DNA of 64,000 nt from NCBI RefSeq assembly GCF_011777495.1, contig NZ_JAATJS010000003.1:620001-684000 (forward strand), given 5' to 3'. Below are positions 47,297-57,012 of this stretch, one piece after another. Origin of the DNA: Microvirga terricola (GTDB lineage: Bacteria > Pseudomonadota > Alphaproteobacteria > Rhizobiales > Beijerinckiaceae). The notes below the pieces were generated by a model that saw only the letters and a program-made list of their open reading frames with translations, was not told the origin of the DNA and made no database searches. The first letter of the stretch is position 1; every line of letters starts with the position of its first letter. The position numbers and the translations under genes were made by a program.

Positions 47297-48096
47297 TGGC
47301 CAATGTCGAAGAGGATGAGGTCGAGGCATCACGTGCGCCTCTGATCGAGCACCTGATCGAACTGCGCAGCCGCCTCATCAAAGCGCTGATCGCGTTCATC
47401 GTGATGTTCTTCATCTGCTTTGCCGGGGCGAAGTACATCTACAACATCCTCGTGCTGCCTTACGTGCACGCGGTCGGCTCGCCGGAGAAGGCGCACCTCG
47501 TCTATACCCACGGCCTGGAATATCTGTTTACCCAGATCCAGGTGGCGGTTTTCGGCGCGGGTTTCCTGGCTTTCCCGGTCATCGCCGTTCAAGTCTACAA
47601 ATTCGTCGCGCCGGGCCTCTACAAAAACGAACGCCGCGCCTTCCTGCCTTACCTGATCGCGACGCCGGTCCTCTTCGCGCTGGGCGCGGCCTGCGTCTAT
47701 TTCATCGCGATGCCGGTGTTGATGCGCTTTTCGGTGGGAATGCAGCAGCTCGCCACGGATTCCTCGCCCGCCATCGAATTCTTGCCGAAGGTCAGCGAAT
47801 ATCTCTCGCTCATCATGACGCTGATCTTCGCCTTCGGCATCTGCTTCCAGCTTCCGGTCGTCCTGACCCTGCTGGCGCGGGCCGGGATCATCGATTCGCA
47901 GTTCCTCGTGGAGCGGCGGCGTTATGCGATCGTGCTGGTGTTCATTCTCGCGGCGGTGCTGACCCCGCCTGACGTGATCAGCCAGTTCGCCCTTGCGGTC
48001 CCCACCTTGGTTCTTTACGAGGCGTCCATCATCTCCGTCCGCATGGTGGAGAAGAAGCGTGCGGAAGCCGAGGCCGCGCGCGCGGCAGCCGGATAG
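47296..48096 (+). CDS. tatC: twin-arginine translocase subunit TatC
   Basis: A 266-residue polytopic membrane protein with six helices, the core of the Tat signal-peptide receptor. The cytoplasmic N-terminus carries LIEHLIELRSRLIKALI, and the first periplasmic loop follows. The conserved Phe-rich FVAPGLYKNERR and the mid helix IFAFGICFQLPVVL are typical. The start overlaps the tatB stop by one base. The C-terminal tail is Ala/Glu/Arg rich. serS follows about 95 bp later. Confidence 0.96.
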   Translation: MANVEEDEVEASRAPLIEHLIELRSRLIKALIAFIVMFFICFAGAKYIYNILVLPYVHAVGSPEKAHLVYTHGLEYLFTQIQVAVFGAGFLAFPVIAVQVYKFVAPGLYKNERRAFLPYLIATPVLFALGAACVYFIAMPVLMRFSVGMQQLATDSSPAIEFLPKVSEYLSLIMTLIFAFGICFQLPVVLTLLARAGIIDSQFLVERRRYAIVLVFILAAVLTPPDVISQFALAVPTLVLYEASIISVRMVEKKRAEAEAARAAAG

Positions 48097-48176
48097 GCAA
48101 AGAAGCCTTCCCTCCTGACCGCAATCCTTGGCATAATGTGGGGGCGGTCGTGTTCTCGGGCAGGACCGCCTCCTGA

Positions 48177-49556
<1,380 letters not shown>

Positions 49557-49557
49557 C

Positions 49558-50325
49558 ATGCGCATTCTCTGCACCAACGACGATGGCATCCACGCGCCCG
49601 GCCTCAAAATCCTTGAGGCCATCGCGCGGGCGCTGTCCGACGATGTGTGGGTGGTGGCGCCCGAAACCGACCAGAGCGGCGTGTCTCACTCGCTCTCGCT
49701 CAACGATCCGCTGCGCCTGCGCGAAATCTCCGGCCGCCACTTCGCGGTGAAGGGAACGCCGACTGATTGCGTCATCATGGGTGTGCGCCACCTTTTGCGC
49801 GATCAGAAGCCCGATCTCGTGCTCTCCGGCGTGAACCGGGGGCAGAATGTTGCTGAGGATGTGAGCTATTCCGGCACCGTCGCCGGAGCCATTGAAGGGA
49901 CGCTGCTCGGCGTTCCTTCCATCGCGCTCTCTCAGGCCTATGGGGCGGGTAATCGCAATCTGCTGAAATGGCACTGCGCGGAAACGCATGGTCCGCACGT
50001 CGTGCGCAAGATCCTCGACGCGGGTATCGAGAAGGGCGTTCTCGTCAACGTGAATTTTCCCGATGCCGAACCGGATGATGTCGAGGGGATTGCGCTCGTC
50101 AATCAGGGCCAGAGGACGCAGGAACTGCTGCGCCTCGACAAGCGCGAGGATGGGCGCGGCAACCCTTATTACTGGATTGCATTCGAACGCCGGCCCTTCA
50201 CGCCGGCCAATGGCACCGATCTCTGGGCCATCGCGAACCGACGCATCGCCGTCACTCCGCTGAGGCTCGACATGACCGACGAGCCGACGCTCACACGCTA
50301 CGCACGAGCCTTCGAGCAGGGGTGA
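49558..50325 (+). CDS. surE: 5'-nucleotidase SurE
   Basis: Metal-dependent nucleoside 5'-monophosphate phosphatase of 255 residues, linked to stationary-phase survival. The metal-binding acidic pair is in the N-terminal [15 protein letters not shown] (Asp8, Asp9). Further ligands are in [10 protein letters not shown] (Ser) and [19 protein letters not shown] (Asn). The start is ATG 49558, one base after the serS stop. pcm follows 10 bp later; surE and pcm are commonly paired. Confidence 0.96.
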   Translation: MRILCTNDDGIHAPGLKILEAIARALSDDVWVVAPETDQSGVSHSLSLNDPLRLREISGRHFAVKGTPTDCVIMGVRHLLRDQKPDLVLSGVNRGQNVAEDVSYSGTVAGAIEGTLLGVPSIALSQAYGAGNRNLLKWHCAETHGPHVVRKILDAGIEKGVLVNVNFPDAEPDDVEGIALVNQGQRTQELLRLDKREDGRGNPYYWIAFERRPFTPANGTDLWAIANRRIAVTPLRLDMTDEPTLTRYARAFEQG

Positions 50326-50335
50326 GACAGAGCCG

Positions 50336-51037
50336 ATGAGCGAAGCCCCGCCGAAGCCAGGACAGATCGATCTGCCGTTTTTCCCGGCGGATTGTCGGGA
50401 GGATGAGGCGATCGGCGTCGCCTCGTTCATCCTGTCCTTGCGGGCACGGGGCATTCGCGACACGGCGGTGCTGCGGGCGATGGAACTTGTACCGCGCGAG
50501 GTCTTTGCGCCCCGGCGTTTCAGTGATCTGTCGCGCACGGATGTCGCGTTGCCGCTTCCCTGCGGGCAGACCATGACCTCGCCCGGAACCGTTGCGACGA
50601 TGCTTGTGGCGCTTGGGCTAGGGCAGGGCCAGCGCGTCCTCGAAGTCGGCACCGGCAGCGGTTATGTCACCGCCGTTCTGGCGAAGCTCGGTGCGGAGGT
50701 TCATTCCGTCGAGCGGTTCAGTACGTTGGCCGAGAGCGCCGCGCAGCATTTGAAAATCGTGGATGCGGGCAAGGTCCGCATCGAGATCGGCGACGGGCTC
50801 GCGACGCGGCCCCGCGAGCGGTTCGACCGCATTCTTTTGAACGGTGCGGTGGCTGAAATCCCCCACGCGGTGACGACTCTGCTCGGAATGGGCGGACGTC
50901 TGGTCGGGGCTCTCACCCTTGAAGGTTTGCCGCGCTTGGTGCGCATCGACAAGCTCGAAGGCGGGGAGTTCCGGCAGGAACTCGGAGCGCCGTTGCGGCT
51001 CTCGCCCCTGGTGCCCGGCGCCGCTACGACTCTGTAA
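50336..51037 (+). CDS. pcm: protein-L-isoaspartate O-methyltransferase
   Basis: Repairs isoaspartyl damage in proteins using S-adenosylmethionine. It has 233 residues. The AdoMet-binding motif I is VLEVGTGSGYVTAVLAKLG (about residues 101-119), preceded by the substrate-loop signature LPCGQTMTSPGTVATML. Post-motif region and final strands are present. The N-terminal about 25 residues are longer than in E. coli. Coupled to surE; the LytM lipoprotein gene is about 115 bp downstream. This surE-pcm-nlpD order is widespread in Proteobacteria. Confidence 0.93.
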   Translation: MSEAPPKPGQIDLPFFPADCREDEAIGVASFILSLRARGIRDTAVLRAMELVPREVFAPRRFSDLSRTDVALPLPCGQTMTSPGTVATMLVALGLGQGQRVLEVGTGSGYVTAVLAKLGAEVHSVERFSTLAESAAQHLKIVDAGKVRIEIGDGLATRPRERFDRILLNGAVAEIPHAVTTLLGMGGRLVGALTLEGLPRLVRIDKLEGGEFRQELGAPLRLSPLVPGAATTL

Positions 51038-51153
51038 GCGCGCCTCAGAAAATTCCGATCAAGGTTACGACAAAATTCAGGGCAGCAACGGTTGCTTAAC
51101 CTGAATAGGTTTTTAATGCGCCCCATAGCGTTGCGTTCGGTTGGGGTTGAGTC

Positions 51154-52359
51154 ATGCGTCTGAGTTTCGGTTCTGGGCTATCGCGGATCGCTCTCGCAGG
51201 CTTGGTCAGCAGCGCGGTGGCGTCCTGTAGTTCCGATACTTTGCGATTTACCGAGACGCCGTTCTCCAACCCGTTCTCGTCCAGCGATCGCGTCGCTGCG
51301 AGCGAGCCCATGCAGTCGCGCCCGATGGTCGCTTCCGTGCCGGCGGCTCCCGTTCAGTCGCAGGCGCTTCCTCCGGTCCAGACTCAGCCGCTCTCTCAGC
51401 CGATGCAGGCCACCGCGCCCGTTCCCGGTGGCGCAAGCGGATGGTCGGCCGCTGGTGGAACGCAGATCACGGTCGGCAACAACGACAATCTCAACATGAT
51501 TTCCCAGCGCTACGGCGTTCCTGCCAGCGCCATTCTGGCGGCGAGCGGTCTGTCTAGCCCGAGCCAGGTGGTGCCGGGCCAGCGCGTGGTGATCCCGGTT
51601 TACAATGCGGGTGGATCGCAGATGGCGGCCGCAGCGCAGGCTCCGTCGCGTGCTCCGCAGCCTGTCGCCGCGGCTCAGCCTGCAGGGCAGGGCAAGCTAC
51701 GCTTCGTCGACAGCTCCAAGGCGCCCGCTCGCGGCGTGCCGGAGCCGGTCGACGCCGGCAAGCGGGCGCGTCCTGGCACGGCCGCGACCGCACAGGCGGC
51801 CCCGATGGCAAAGGCGCCCGCTACCGTCGCCGCTGCACCCGCTCAGCCTCTCGTTTCCACGCCGAAGCCAGTCGAGGCTCCGAAGGTCGCAGCCGTCACC
51901 GCGCCTGAGCCGGTCAGGCCCGCCGCCGTCGCGCCGCAGGCCGAAGTCGCCAAGGCTCCGGCTCAGGACCCTGACCAGACCGCCAGCGTTTCGGGCGAGT
52001 TCCGTTGGCCCGCCCGTGGCCGCGTGATCGCCGGGTTCGGCGCCGATGGCGGCAATGAAGGCATCAATATCGCGGTTCCGGAAGGAACGCCGGTCAAGGC
52101 TGCAGAGGCCGGGACCGTGACCTATGCGGGCAGCGAGGTGAAGGGCTACGGCAACCTCGTCCTGATCCGCCATGAGAACGGGTACGTCTCGGCTTATGCC
52201 CATAACGGCTCGCTCAGCGTGAAGCGCGGCGAGCAGGTGAAGCGCGGACAGGTGATCGCCACCTCCGGCCAGAGCGGCAACGTGACCTCGCCGCAGCTGC
52301 ACTTCGAAATCCGCAAGGGCTCGACCCCGGTCGACCCGCTCAAGCACCTCGGCGGCTAA
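51154..52359 (+). CDS. NlpD-like LysM/LytM lipoprotein with degenerate peptidase domain
   Basis: A 401-residue envelope lipoprotein. The lipobox ends at Cys25 (SSAVASC). A LysM peptidoglycan-binding domain is at about 104-148 (TQITVGNNDNLNMISQRYG). A long Ala/Pro-rich linker (about 150-280) separates it from a C-terminal M23/LytM domain (about 285-400). The LytM zinc site is degraded: Asn301 and Asn305 replace the His and Asp of HxxxD, and Gln381 replaces the first His of HxH, while His350 and His383 remain. It is thus probably a non-catalytic amidase activator of the NlpD/EnvC kind. It follows surE-pcm, as nlpD does elsewhere. Confidence 0.92.
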   Translation: MRLSFGSGLSRIALAGLVSSAVASCSSDTLRFTETPFSNPFSSSDRVAASEPMQSRPMVASVPAAPVQSQALPPVQTQPLSQPMQATAPVPGGASGWSAAGGTQITVGNNDNLNMISQRYGVPASAILAASGLSSPSQVVPGQRVVIPVYNAGGSQMAAAAQAPSRAPQPVAAAQPAGQGKLRFVDSSKAPARGVPEPVDAGKRARPGTAATAQAAPMAKAPATVAAAPAQPLVSTPKPVEAPKVAAVTAPEPVRPAAVAPQAEVAKAPAQDPDQTASVSGEFRWPARGRVIAGFGADGGNEGINIAVPEGTPVKAAEAGTVTYAGSEVKGYGNLVLIRHENGYVSAYAHNGSLSVKRGEQVKRGQVIATSGQSGNVTSPQLHFEIRKGSTPVDPLKHLGG

Positions 52360-52412
52360 AGAGCCATTTCAGTTCCGACCGGCTTTCGTAACCCGAAGTC
52401 GGTCACGAGAAG

Positions 52413-52446
52413 GGGACGGCAGAGCTCAGCTGCCGTCCCTTTTGTC
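52413..52446 (+). terminator. rho-independent terminator after the LytM lipoprotein gene
   Basis: Perfect 10-bp stem GGGACGGCAG (52413-52422) and CTGCCGTCCC (52430-52439) with a 7-nt loop, followed by TTTTGTC. It is located between convergent genes. Confidence 0.88.
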
Positions 52447-52447
52447 G

Positions 52448-53341
52448 TTAGATGGCCTGACCCAACCGTCCCGCGAGATCCTGGATGAACTGCCAGGCCG
52501 TGCGGCCGGAGCGGGCGCCGCGGGTGGTGGCCCATTCAAGAGCCTCGGCACGGATCGCCTCCCGCTCTCCCTTCAGGCCGAGGTGGTCGACATAGGCGAA
52601 GACCATGTCGAGATATTCGTCCTGGCTGCATTTGTGGAAGCCGAGCCAGAGGCCGAAGCGGTCGGAGAGAGAAACCTTTTCCTCGATGGCCTCGCCGGGG
52701 TTGATGGCGGTGGAGCGCTCGTTGTCCATCATGTCGCGCGGCAACAGGTGACGGCGGTTGGACGTGGCGTAGAAGATCACGTTGTCCGGTCGCCCCTCGA
52801 TGCCGCCTTCGAGCACGGCCTTGAGGGATTTGTAGGAAGTGTCGTCGGCGTCGAAGGACAGGTCGTCGCAGAACACGATGAACCGGTGCGGGTCGGCACG
52901 CAGCAGCGCCATCAGGTCGGGGAGGGTTTCGATGTCCTCCCGGTGGATCTCGATAAGCTTGAGCGCGCGGGAGCCGGCTGAGCGGGTTTGGTTGATCTCC
53001 GCGTGGACCGCCTTCACCAGCGAAGACTTGCCCATGCCCCGCGCGCCCCAGAGGAGGGCGTTGTTGGCCGGCAGGCCCGTCGCAAAGCGTTGGGTGTTCT
53101 CGGCCAGCGTGTCCCGTACCCGATCGATTCCGCGCAGGAGCCCCATTTCGACCCGGTTCACCTTGGGCACGGGCGAGAGCCGCCGCGCCGCCGCGTGCCA
53201 CACGAATGCGTCGGCGGCCTGAAAATCCGCCTGCGGCGCTGCCGCTGGCGCAAGGCGCTCCAGGGCGTCGGCGATGCGCTTCAGGAGGGCCAGGGATTCG
53301 GGGGAGGCGGAGGCCGAAGGGTCTGACGAGGGATGGGACAT
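52448..53341 (-). CDS. AAA+ ATPase of the DUF815 family
   Basis: A 297-residue cytoplasmic P-loop ATPase of the DUF815 family. Walker A is GARGMGKSS (99-107). The Walker B-like acidic stretch is RFIVFCDDLSFDADD, and the family segments YKSLKAVLEGGIEGRPDNVIFYATSNRRHL and MDNERSTAINPGEAIEEKVSLSDRFGLW follow, with a sensor-2 type arginine in NERSTA. The function is unknown. It is convergent with the LytM lipoprotein gene (terminator between them) and divergent from yajC. Confidence 0.92.
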   Translation of the reverse strand: MSHPSSDPSASASPESLALLKRIADALERLAPAAAPQADFQAADAFVWHAAARRLSPVPKVNRVEMGLLRGIDRVRDTLAENTQRFATGLPANNALLWGARGMGKSSLVKAVHAEINQTRSAGSRALKLIEIHREDIETLPDLMALLRADPHRFIVFCDDLSFDADDTSYKSLKAVLEGGIEGRPDNVIFYATSNRRHLLPRDMMDNERSTAINPGEAIEEKVSLSDRFGLWLGFHKCSQDEYLDMVFAYVDHLGLKGEREAIRAEALEWATTRGARSGRTAWQFIQDLAGRLGQAI

Positions 53342-53521
53342 GACGCTCTCAAAACCGGTATCGGAGTTGATTACCGTGGAAGCTTGGCAGCGTCCATGGA
53401 CGCGACCTCTGGAAATCCCGGCAACTTCATTTGATTTCGTGGAGTCGATGGGTATAGTCCGCCCGCTTCTAGTCCCGTTTGGCGCGGGTGGGCGGCTCCC
53501 GCCTGCCTCGCGCCTTTATCC

Positions 53522-53866
53522 ATGGAGAGCCGCTTGTTCATTTCGCCAGCCTTCGCGCAAGGGGCCCCCGCTGGGGGCGGAACGGATATGATCCTTCAAT
53601 TCGTTCCGTTCATCCTCATCTTCGTCATCATGTGGTTCCTCATCATCCGTCCGCAGCAGCGCCGGGTGAAGGCTCACCAGGAGATGATCAAGAACGTCCG
53701 TCGCGGTGACACGGTCGTGACCTCCGGCGGCATCATCGGCAAGGTCACGAAGGTTCTCGAGGACTCGGCCGATGTCGAGGTCGAGATCGCCGAGGGCGTC
53801 AAGGTCAAGGTGGCCCGCGCCATGATCTCCGAAATGCGCACCAAGAGCGAGCCGGTCAAGGCTTAA
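53522..53866 (+). CDS. yajC: preprotein translocase accessory subunit YajC
   Basis: A 114-residue single-pass membrane protein that associates with SecDF in Sec export. The helix is at about 24-43 (ILQFVPFILIFVIMWFLIIRP), followed by QQRRVKAHQEMIKNVRRGDTVVTSGGIIGKV, the YajC signature. A short N-terminal extension (MESRLFISPAFAQGAPAGG) precedes the helix. It heads the block yajC-secD-secF, but about 190 bp separates it from secD. Confidence 0.95.
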   Translation: MESRLFISPAFAQGAPAGGGTDMILQFVPFILIFVIMWFLIIRPQQRRVKAHQEMIKNVRRGDTVVTSGGIIGKVTKVLEDSADVEVEIAEGVKVKVARAMISEMRTKSEPVKA

Positions 53867-53937
53867 GGGCACGATCCGACTTCGTGCTTGAAGAAAGACG
53901 ATAGGGCGGGCGCGACGACGATGATCGGCCCGTTCCC

Positions 53938-54046
53938 GCTCTAGAGCATGATCAGAACAAGTGGACACCGGTTGTTCGCTCGGATCATGCGGCAAAGGAA
54001 TCGAGAGCTTGGTCATGTTTCAAAGAGACATGATCAAACTCTAGAA
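53938..54046. repeat. intergenic repeat with inverted CTAGAG-CATGATC ends (rhizobial REP-like)
   Basis: Starts CTCTAGAGCATGATCAGAA (53938-) and ends CATGATCAAACTCTAGA (to about 54046), with an internal ACCGGTTGTTCGCTCGGATCATGC. The CTAGAGCATGATC / GGATCATGC pattern with an ACCGGTT core is, to my recollection, a multicopy intergenic element in Hyphomicrobiales. It occupies most of the yajC-secD gap. It is the only copy I found in the window. Confidence 0.65.
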
Positions 54047-54060
54047 AGGTTGAGTTGACG

Positions 54061-55668
54061 ATGCTGCGTTACTCGAGGTCGAAGATCATCGCCACCATGG
54101 CGGTTATCGTCATCGGTCTGCTTCTGGCAGTTCCGAGCATGATGAGCCGCGAACAGCGTCTGGCATTCCAGAACTCGCTGCCGAGCTGGGTGCCGTCCTG
54201 GCTCGTCCCGTCGCGCGCCATCGTCCTCGGCCTCGACCTTCAGGGCGGCTCGCACGTGCTGCTCGAAGTGGACGTGCCGGACCTTCTGCGCACGCAGACG
54301 ACGCAGTTGCGCGACGACGTTCGCCGGGTTCTGCGCGAAGCCCGCGTTTCGCCGCAGGGCGGCATTCAGCTCCTGCCGCGCGGCGTGCAGATCCGCGTGC
54401 CGGACGCCGCCGAGCGCGAAAAGCTGATGCCCAAGCTGCGCGAACTCACTCAGCCTATCGGCAATGCCGTTCTGGGCCAGAGCGGCAGCCGCGATATCGA
54501 GATCACCACCACGCCGGAAGGCCTGATCACGATGGCCTACACCGACGCCGGCGTGAACGAGAAGGTGCGCCGCGCGACCGAGCAGGCCATCGAAGTCGTT
54601 CGCCGCCGCATCGATATACAGGGAACGACGGAGCCCAGCATCCAGCGCCAGGGCGCGGACCGCATTCTGGTACAGGTGCCGGGGCTACAGGACCCGCAGC
54701 GTCTCAAGGAGCTTTTGGGCAAGACCGCCAAGCTCGAATTCCGTCTGCTGGCGCAGCCCGGCGCAACGGATGTCGACATGCTGGCCATGAAGGAAGCCGG
54801 TGGACAGAAGGTGCCGGTGGAGCGCCGCGTGATCGCCGAAGGCGGCGATCTCATCGACGCGCAACCCTCCTTCGACAGCCGCTCCAACGAGCCCATCGTC
54901 AATTTCCGCTTCAACATCCGCGGCGCGCAGCGCTTCGGCCAAGCGACGACCGAAAATCTCGAACGGTCGCTCGCCATCGTCCTCGACAACGAGGTGGTGT
55001 CCGCACCGACCATTAAGAGCCCGATCACCGGCGGTCAGGGCATGATTTCGGGCCGCTTCACCGTACAACAGGTGAACGATCTCGCCGTGCTCCTGCGCGC
55101 CGGTGCGCTGCCCGCGAAGCTGACCGTCGTGGAAGAGCGTACCGTCGGCCCCGGCCTCGGACAGGACTCGATTCAGGCCGGCAAGATGGCGACCTATGTC
55201 GCCACCGTTCTGGTCGTGGCCTTCATGTTCATGACCTACGGGCTCTTCGGCTTGTTCGCGAACATCGCGCTTCTGGTCCATGTGGGCCTGATCTTCGGCT
55301 TGATGTCTCTGCTCGAGGCGACGCTGACCCTGCCGGGCATTGCGGGCATCGTGCTCACCATCGGCACGGCGGTCGACTCCAACGTGCTGATCTATGAGCG
55401 CATCCGCGAGGAGGTCCATGCCGGACGATCGATCGTCTCAGGCATTCAGGCGGGCTTCGAGCGTGCTTTCGCGACCATCATCGATTCCAACAGCACCATG
55501 GCGATTGCGGCCGTGATCCTGTTCTTCCTCGGATCGGGTCCGGTCCGCGGCTTCGCCGTCGTGTTCATTCTCGGCATTCTGACCACGGTCATCACCGCCG
55601 TCACCCTGACGCGCATGATGATCGCGCTCTGGTATCATTGGGCCCGGCCCAAAGCCCTTCCGTTCTAA
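54061..55668 (+). CDS. secD: protein translocase subunit SecD
   Basis: A 535-residue RND-family membrane subunit that uses the proton gradient to pull proteins out of SecYEG on the periplasmic side. The first helix is at about 10-27, the P1 periplasmic domain spans about 50-360 (LGLDLQGGSHVLLEVD, VPGLQDPQRLKELLGKTA, LPAKLTVVEERTVGPGLGQDSI), and the last five helices begin at about 385 with the family TIGTAVDSNVLIYERIREE. The start is ATG 54061; a TTG at 54055 is possible. secF follows after 12 bp. Confidence 0.96.
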   Translation: MLRYSRSKIIATMAVIVIGLLLAVPSMMSREQRLAFQNSLPSWVPSWLVPSRAIVLGLDLQGGSHVLLEVDVPDLLRTQTTQLRDDVRRVLREARVSPQGGIQLLPRGVQIRVPDAAEREKLMPKLRELTQPIGNAVLGQSGSRDIEITTTPEGLITMAYTDAGVNEKVRRATEQAIEVVRRRIDIQGTTEPSIQRQGADRILVQVPGLQDPQRLKELLGKTAKLEFRLLAQPGATDVDMLAMKEAGGQKVPVERRVIAEGGDLIDAQPSFDSRSNEPIVNFRFNIRGAQRFGQATTENLERSLAIVLDNEVVSAPTIKSPITGGQGMISGRFTVQQVNDLAVLLRAGALPAKLTVVEERTVGPGLGQDSIQAGKMATYVATVLVVAFMFMTYGLFGLFANIALLVHVGLIFGLMSLLEATLTLPGIAGIVLTIGTAVDSNVLIYERIREEVHAGRSIVSGIQAGFERAFATIIDSNSTMAIAAVILFFLGSGPVRGFAVVFILGILTTVITAVTLTRMMIALWYHWARPKALPF

Positions 55669-55680
55669 GGAGTTTCCGTC

Positions 55681-56619
55681 ATGCGTCTTCTTCGGATCTG
55701 GCCGGAAAACTCCCATTTCGACTTCATGAGCCTGCGGCGCTTCTCGTTCCCGCTGTCGGCTTTCCTGTCGCTGCTGACCGTCGTGCTGCTCATGACCATC
55801 GGCCTCAATTTCGGCATCGACTTCAAGGGCGGCACGCTCATGGAGTTGCAGGCGAAATCGGGTCATGCCGACGTGGCGAAAATCCGCAAGGCCGCCGACT
55901 CCTTCGGCTTCGGCGAAGTCGAGGTGCAGGAGTTTGGCACCGCCGGAGGCGTATCGCTGCGTTTCCCCATCCAGCAGGGTGGCGAGTCCGCGCAGAGCGC
56001 CGTGGTGCAGAAGGCCCGCGATACGTTCAGCGACGAATATGAGTTCCGTCGCGTGGAGACCGTCGGTCCGCGCGTGTCGGGCGAGCTGGTTCAGTCCGGC
56101 ACCATCGGCATCATCCTCGCGGTGATCGCGGTGCTGTTCTATCTCTGGTTCCGCTTCGAGCGGGAGCTGGCGCTCGGCGCGATCTTCGGCACGCTGCACG
56201 ACATCGTGCTGACCATCGGCTTCTTCGTCATCACGCAGCACGAGTTCAACATGACCTCGATTGCGGCGATCCTGACCATCGTCGGTTACTCGCTGAACGA
56301 GACGGTGGTGGTGTTCGACCGTACGCGCGAACTGATGCGTCGCTACAAGACCATGCCGACAAAGGAACTGTTGAACCTGTCGATCAACACGACGATGTCG
56401 CGCACCGTGATGACCGCGGCGACCACGGCGTTGTCGCTGCTCGCGCTGGTAATCTTCGGCGGGCGGGCCATTGAGAGCTTCGCGCAGGTCATGCTGTCGG
56501 GCGTCGCCATCTGCACGTACTCGGCCATCTTCATCTCGTCGCCGATGTTGATCTATATCGGCCTGCGCAGCTCCGAGACTGCAAAGGCGCCGGAAGGAAA
56601 GGTCGCTCCGGCGGAGTAA
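55681..56619 (+). CDS. secF: protein translocase subunit SecF
   Basis: A 312-residue partner of SecD with six membrane helices. The first helix is near residues 18-36, and the periplasmic P1 domain follows (LNFGIDFKGGTLMELQAKS, EFGTAGGVSLRFPIQ). The conserved VGYSLNETVVVFDRTRELMRR is in the transmembrane domain. A TAAGGAG ribosome-binding site precedes ATG 55681. The next gene starts 4 bp after its stop, so the complex I assembly-like genes are in the same transcript. Confidence 0.96.
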   Translation: MRLLRIWPENSHFDFMSLRRFSFPLSAFLSLLTVVLLMTIGLNFGIDFKGGTLMELQAKSGHADVAKIRKAADSFGFGEVEVQEFGTAGGVSLRFPIQQGGESAQSAVVQKARDTFSDEYEFRRVETVGPRVSGELVQSGTIGIILAVIAVLFYLWFRFERELALGAIFGTLHDIVLTIGFFVITQHEFNMTSIAAILTIVGYSLNETVVVFDRTRELMRRYKTMPTKELLNLSINTTMSRTVMTAATTALSLLALVIFGGRAIESFAQVMLSGVAICTYSAIFISSPMLIYIGLRSSETAKAPEGKVAPAE

Positions 56620-56623
56620 GATA

Positions 56624-57010
56624 ATGGGCGAAGGTCGCCTCTATGACGGCTTCCTGCCGGGGCGCTACGCAATAGACGCCTACGGCAATGGCGGCTTTCG
56701 CTTCGCGGACATGTCCCATCGCGGGTCGATCCTCGTGCTGCCCTCGGGCATCCGCGCGTGGCCCGTGGTCTCGATGGCGGATGTGAACGAGGGCACGCTT
56801 GCGCCGATCTTCGCCGAGGGCGATGCTATCGAGCTGTTGTTGCTGGGGACGGGGCGCGAGGTGGCCGCGTTACCCGAGCCGTTGCGGGCGCGATTCCGCG
56901 AGGCGCGGGTCGGCCTCGATGTGATGCAGACCGGCGCGGCCGCGCGCACTTACAACATCCTGCTCGCGGAAAACCGTAAGGTCGGCGCAGCGCTCATCGC
57001 CGTGCCCTGA
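56624..57010 (+). CDS. Mth938-domain protein (NDUFAF3-like, DUF498)
   Basis: A 128-residue single-domain protein with the Mth938/DUF498 pattern: GGFRFADMSHRGSILVLPSGIRAWP near the start, IELLLLGTGREVAALPEPL in the middle, and VMQTGAAARTYNILLAENRKVGAALIAVP at the end. The mitochondrial member of this family is NDUFAF3, an assembly factor of respiratory complex I. The gene lies between secF and the NDUFAF6-like gene with tiny spacers. A role in complex I assembly is inferred from the family and neighbour, not shown by the sequence. Confidence 0.88.
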   Translation: MGEGRLYDGFLPGRYAIDAYGNGGFRFADMSHRGSILVLPSGIRAWPVVSMADVNEGTLAPIFAEGDAIELLLLGTGREVAALPEPLRARFREARVGLDVMQTGAAARTYNILLAENRKVGAALIAVP

Positions 57011-57012
57011 CC

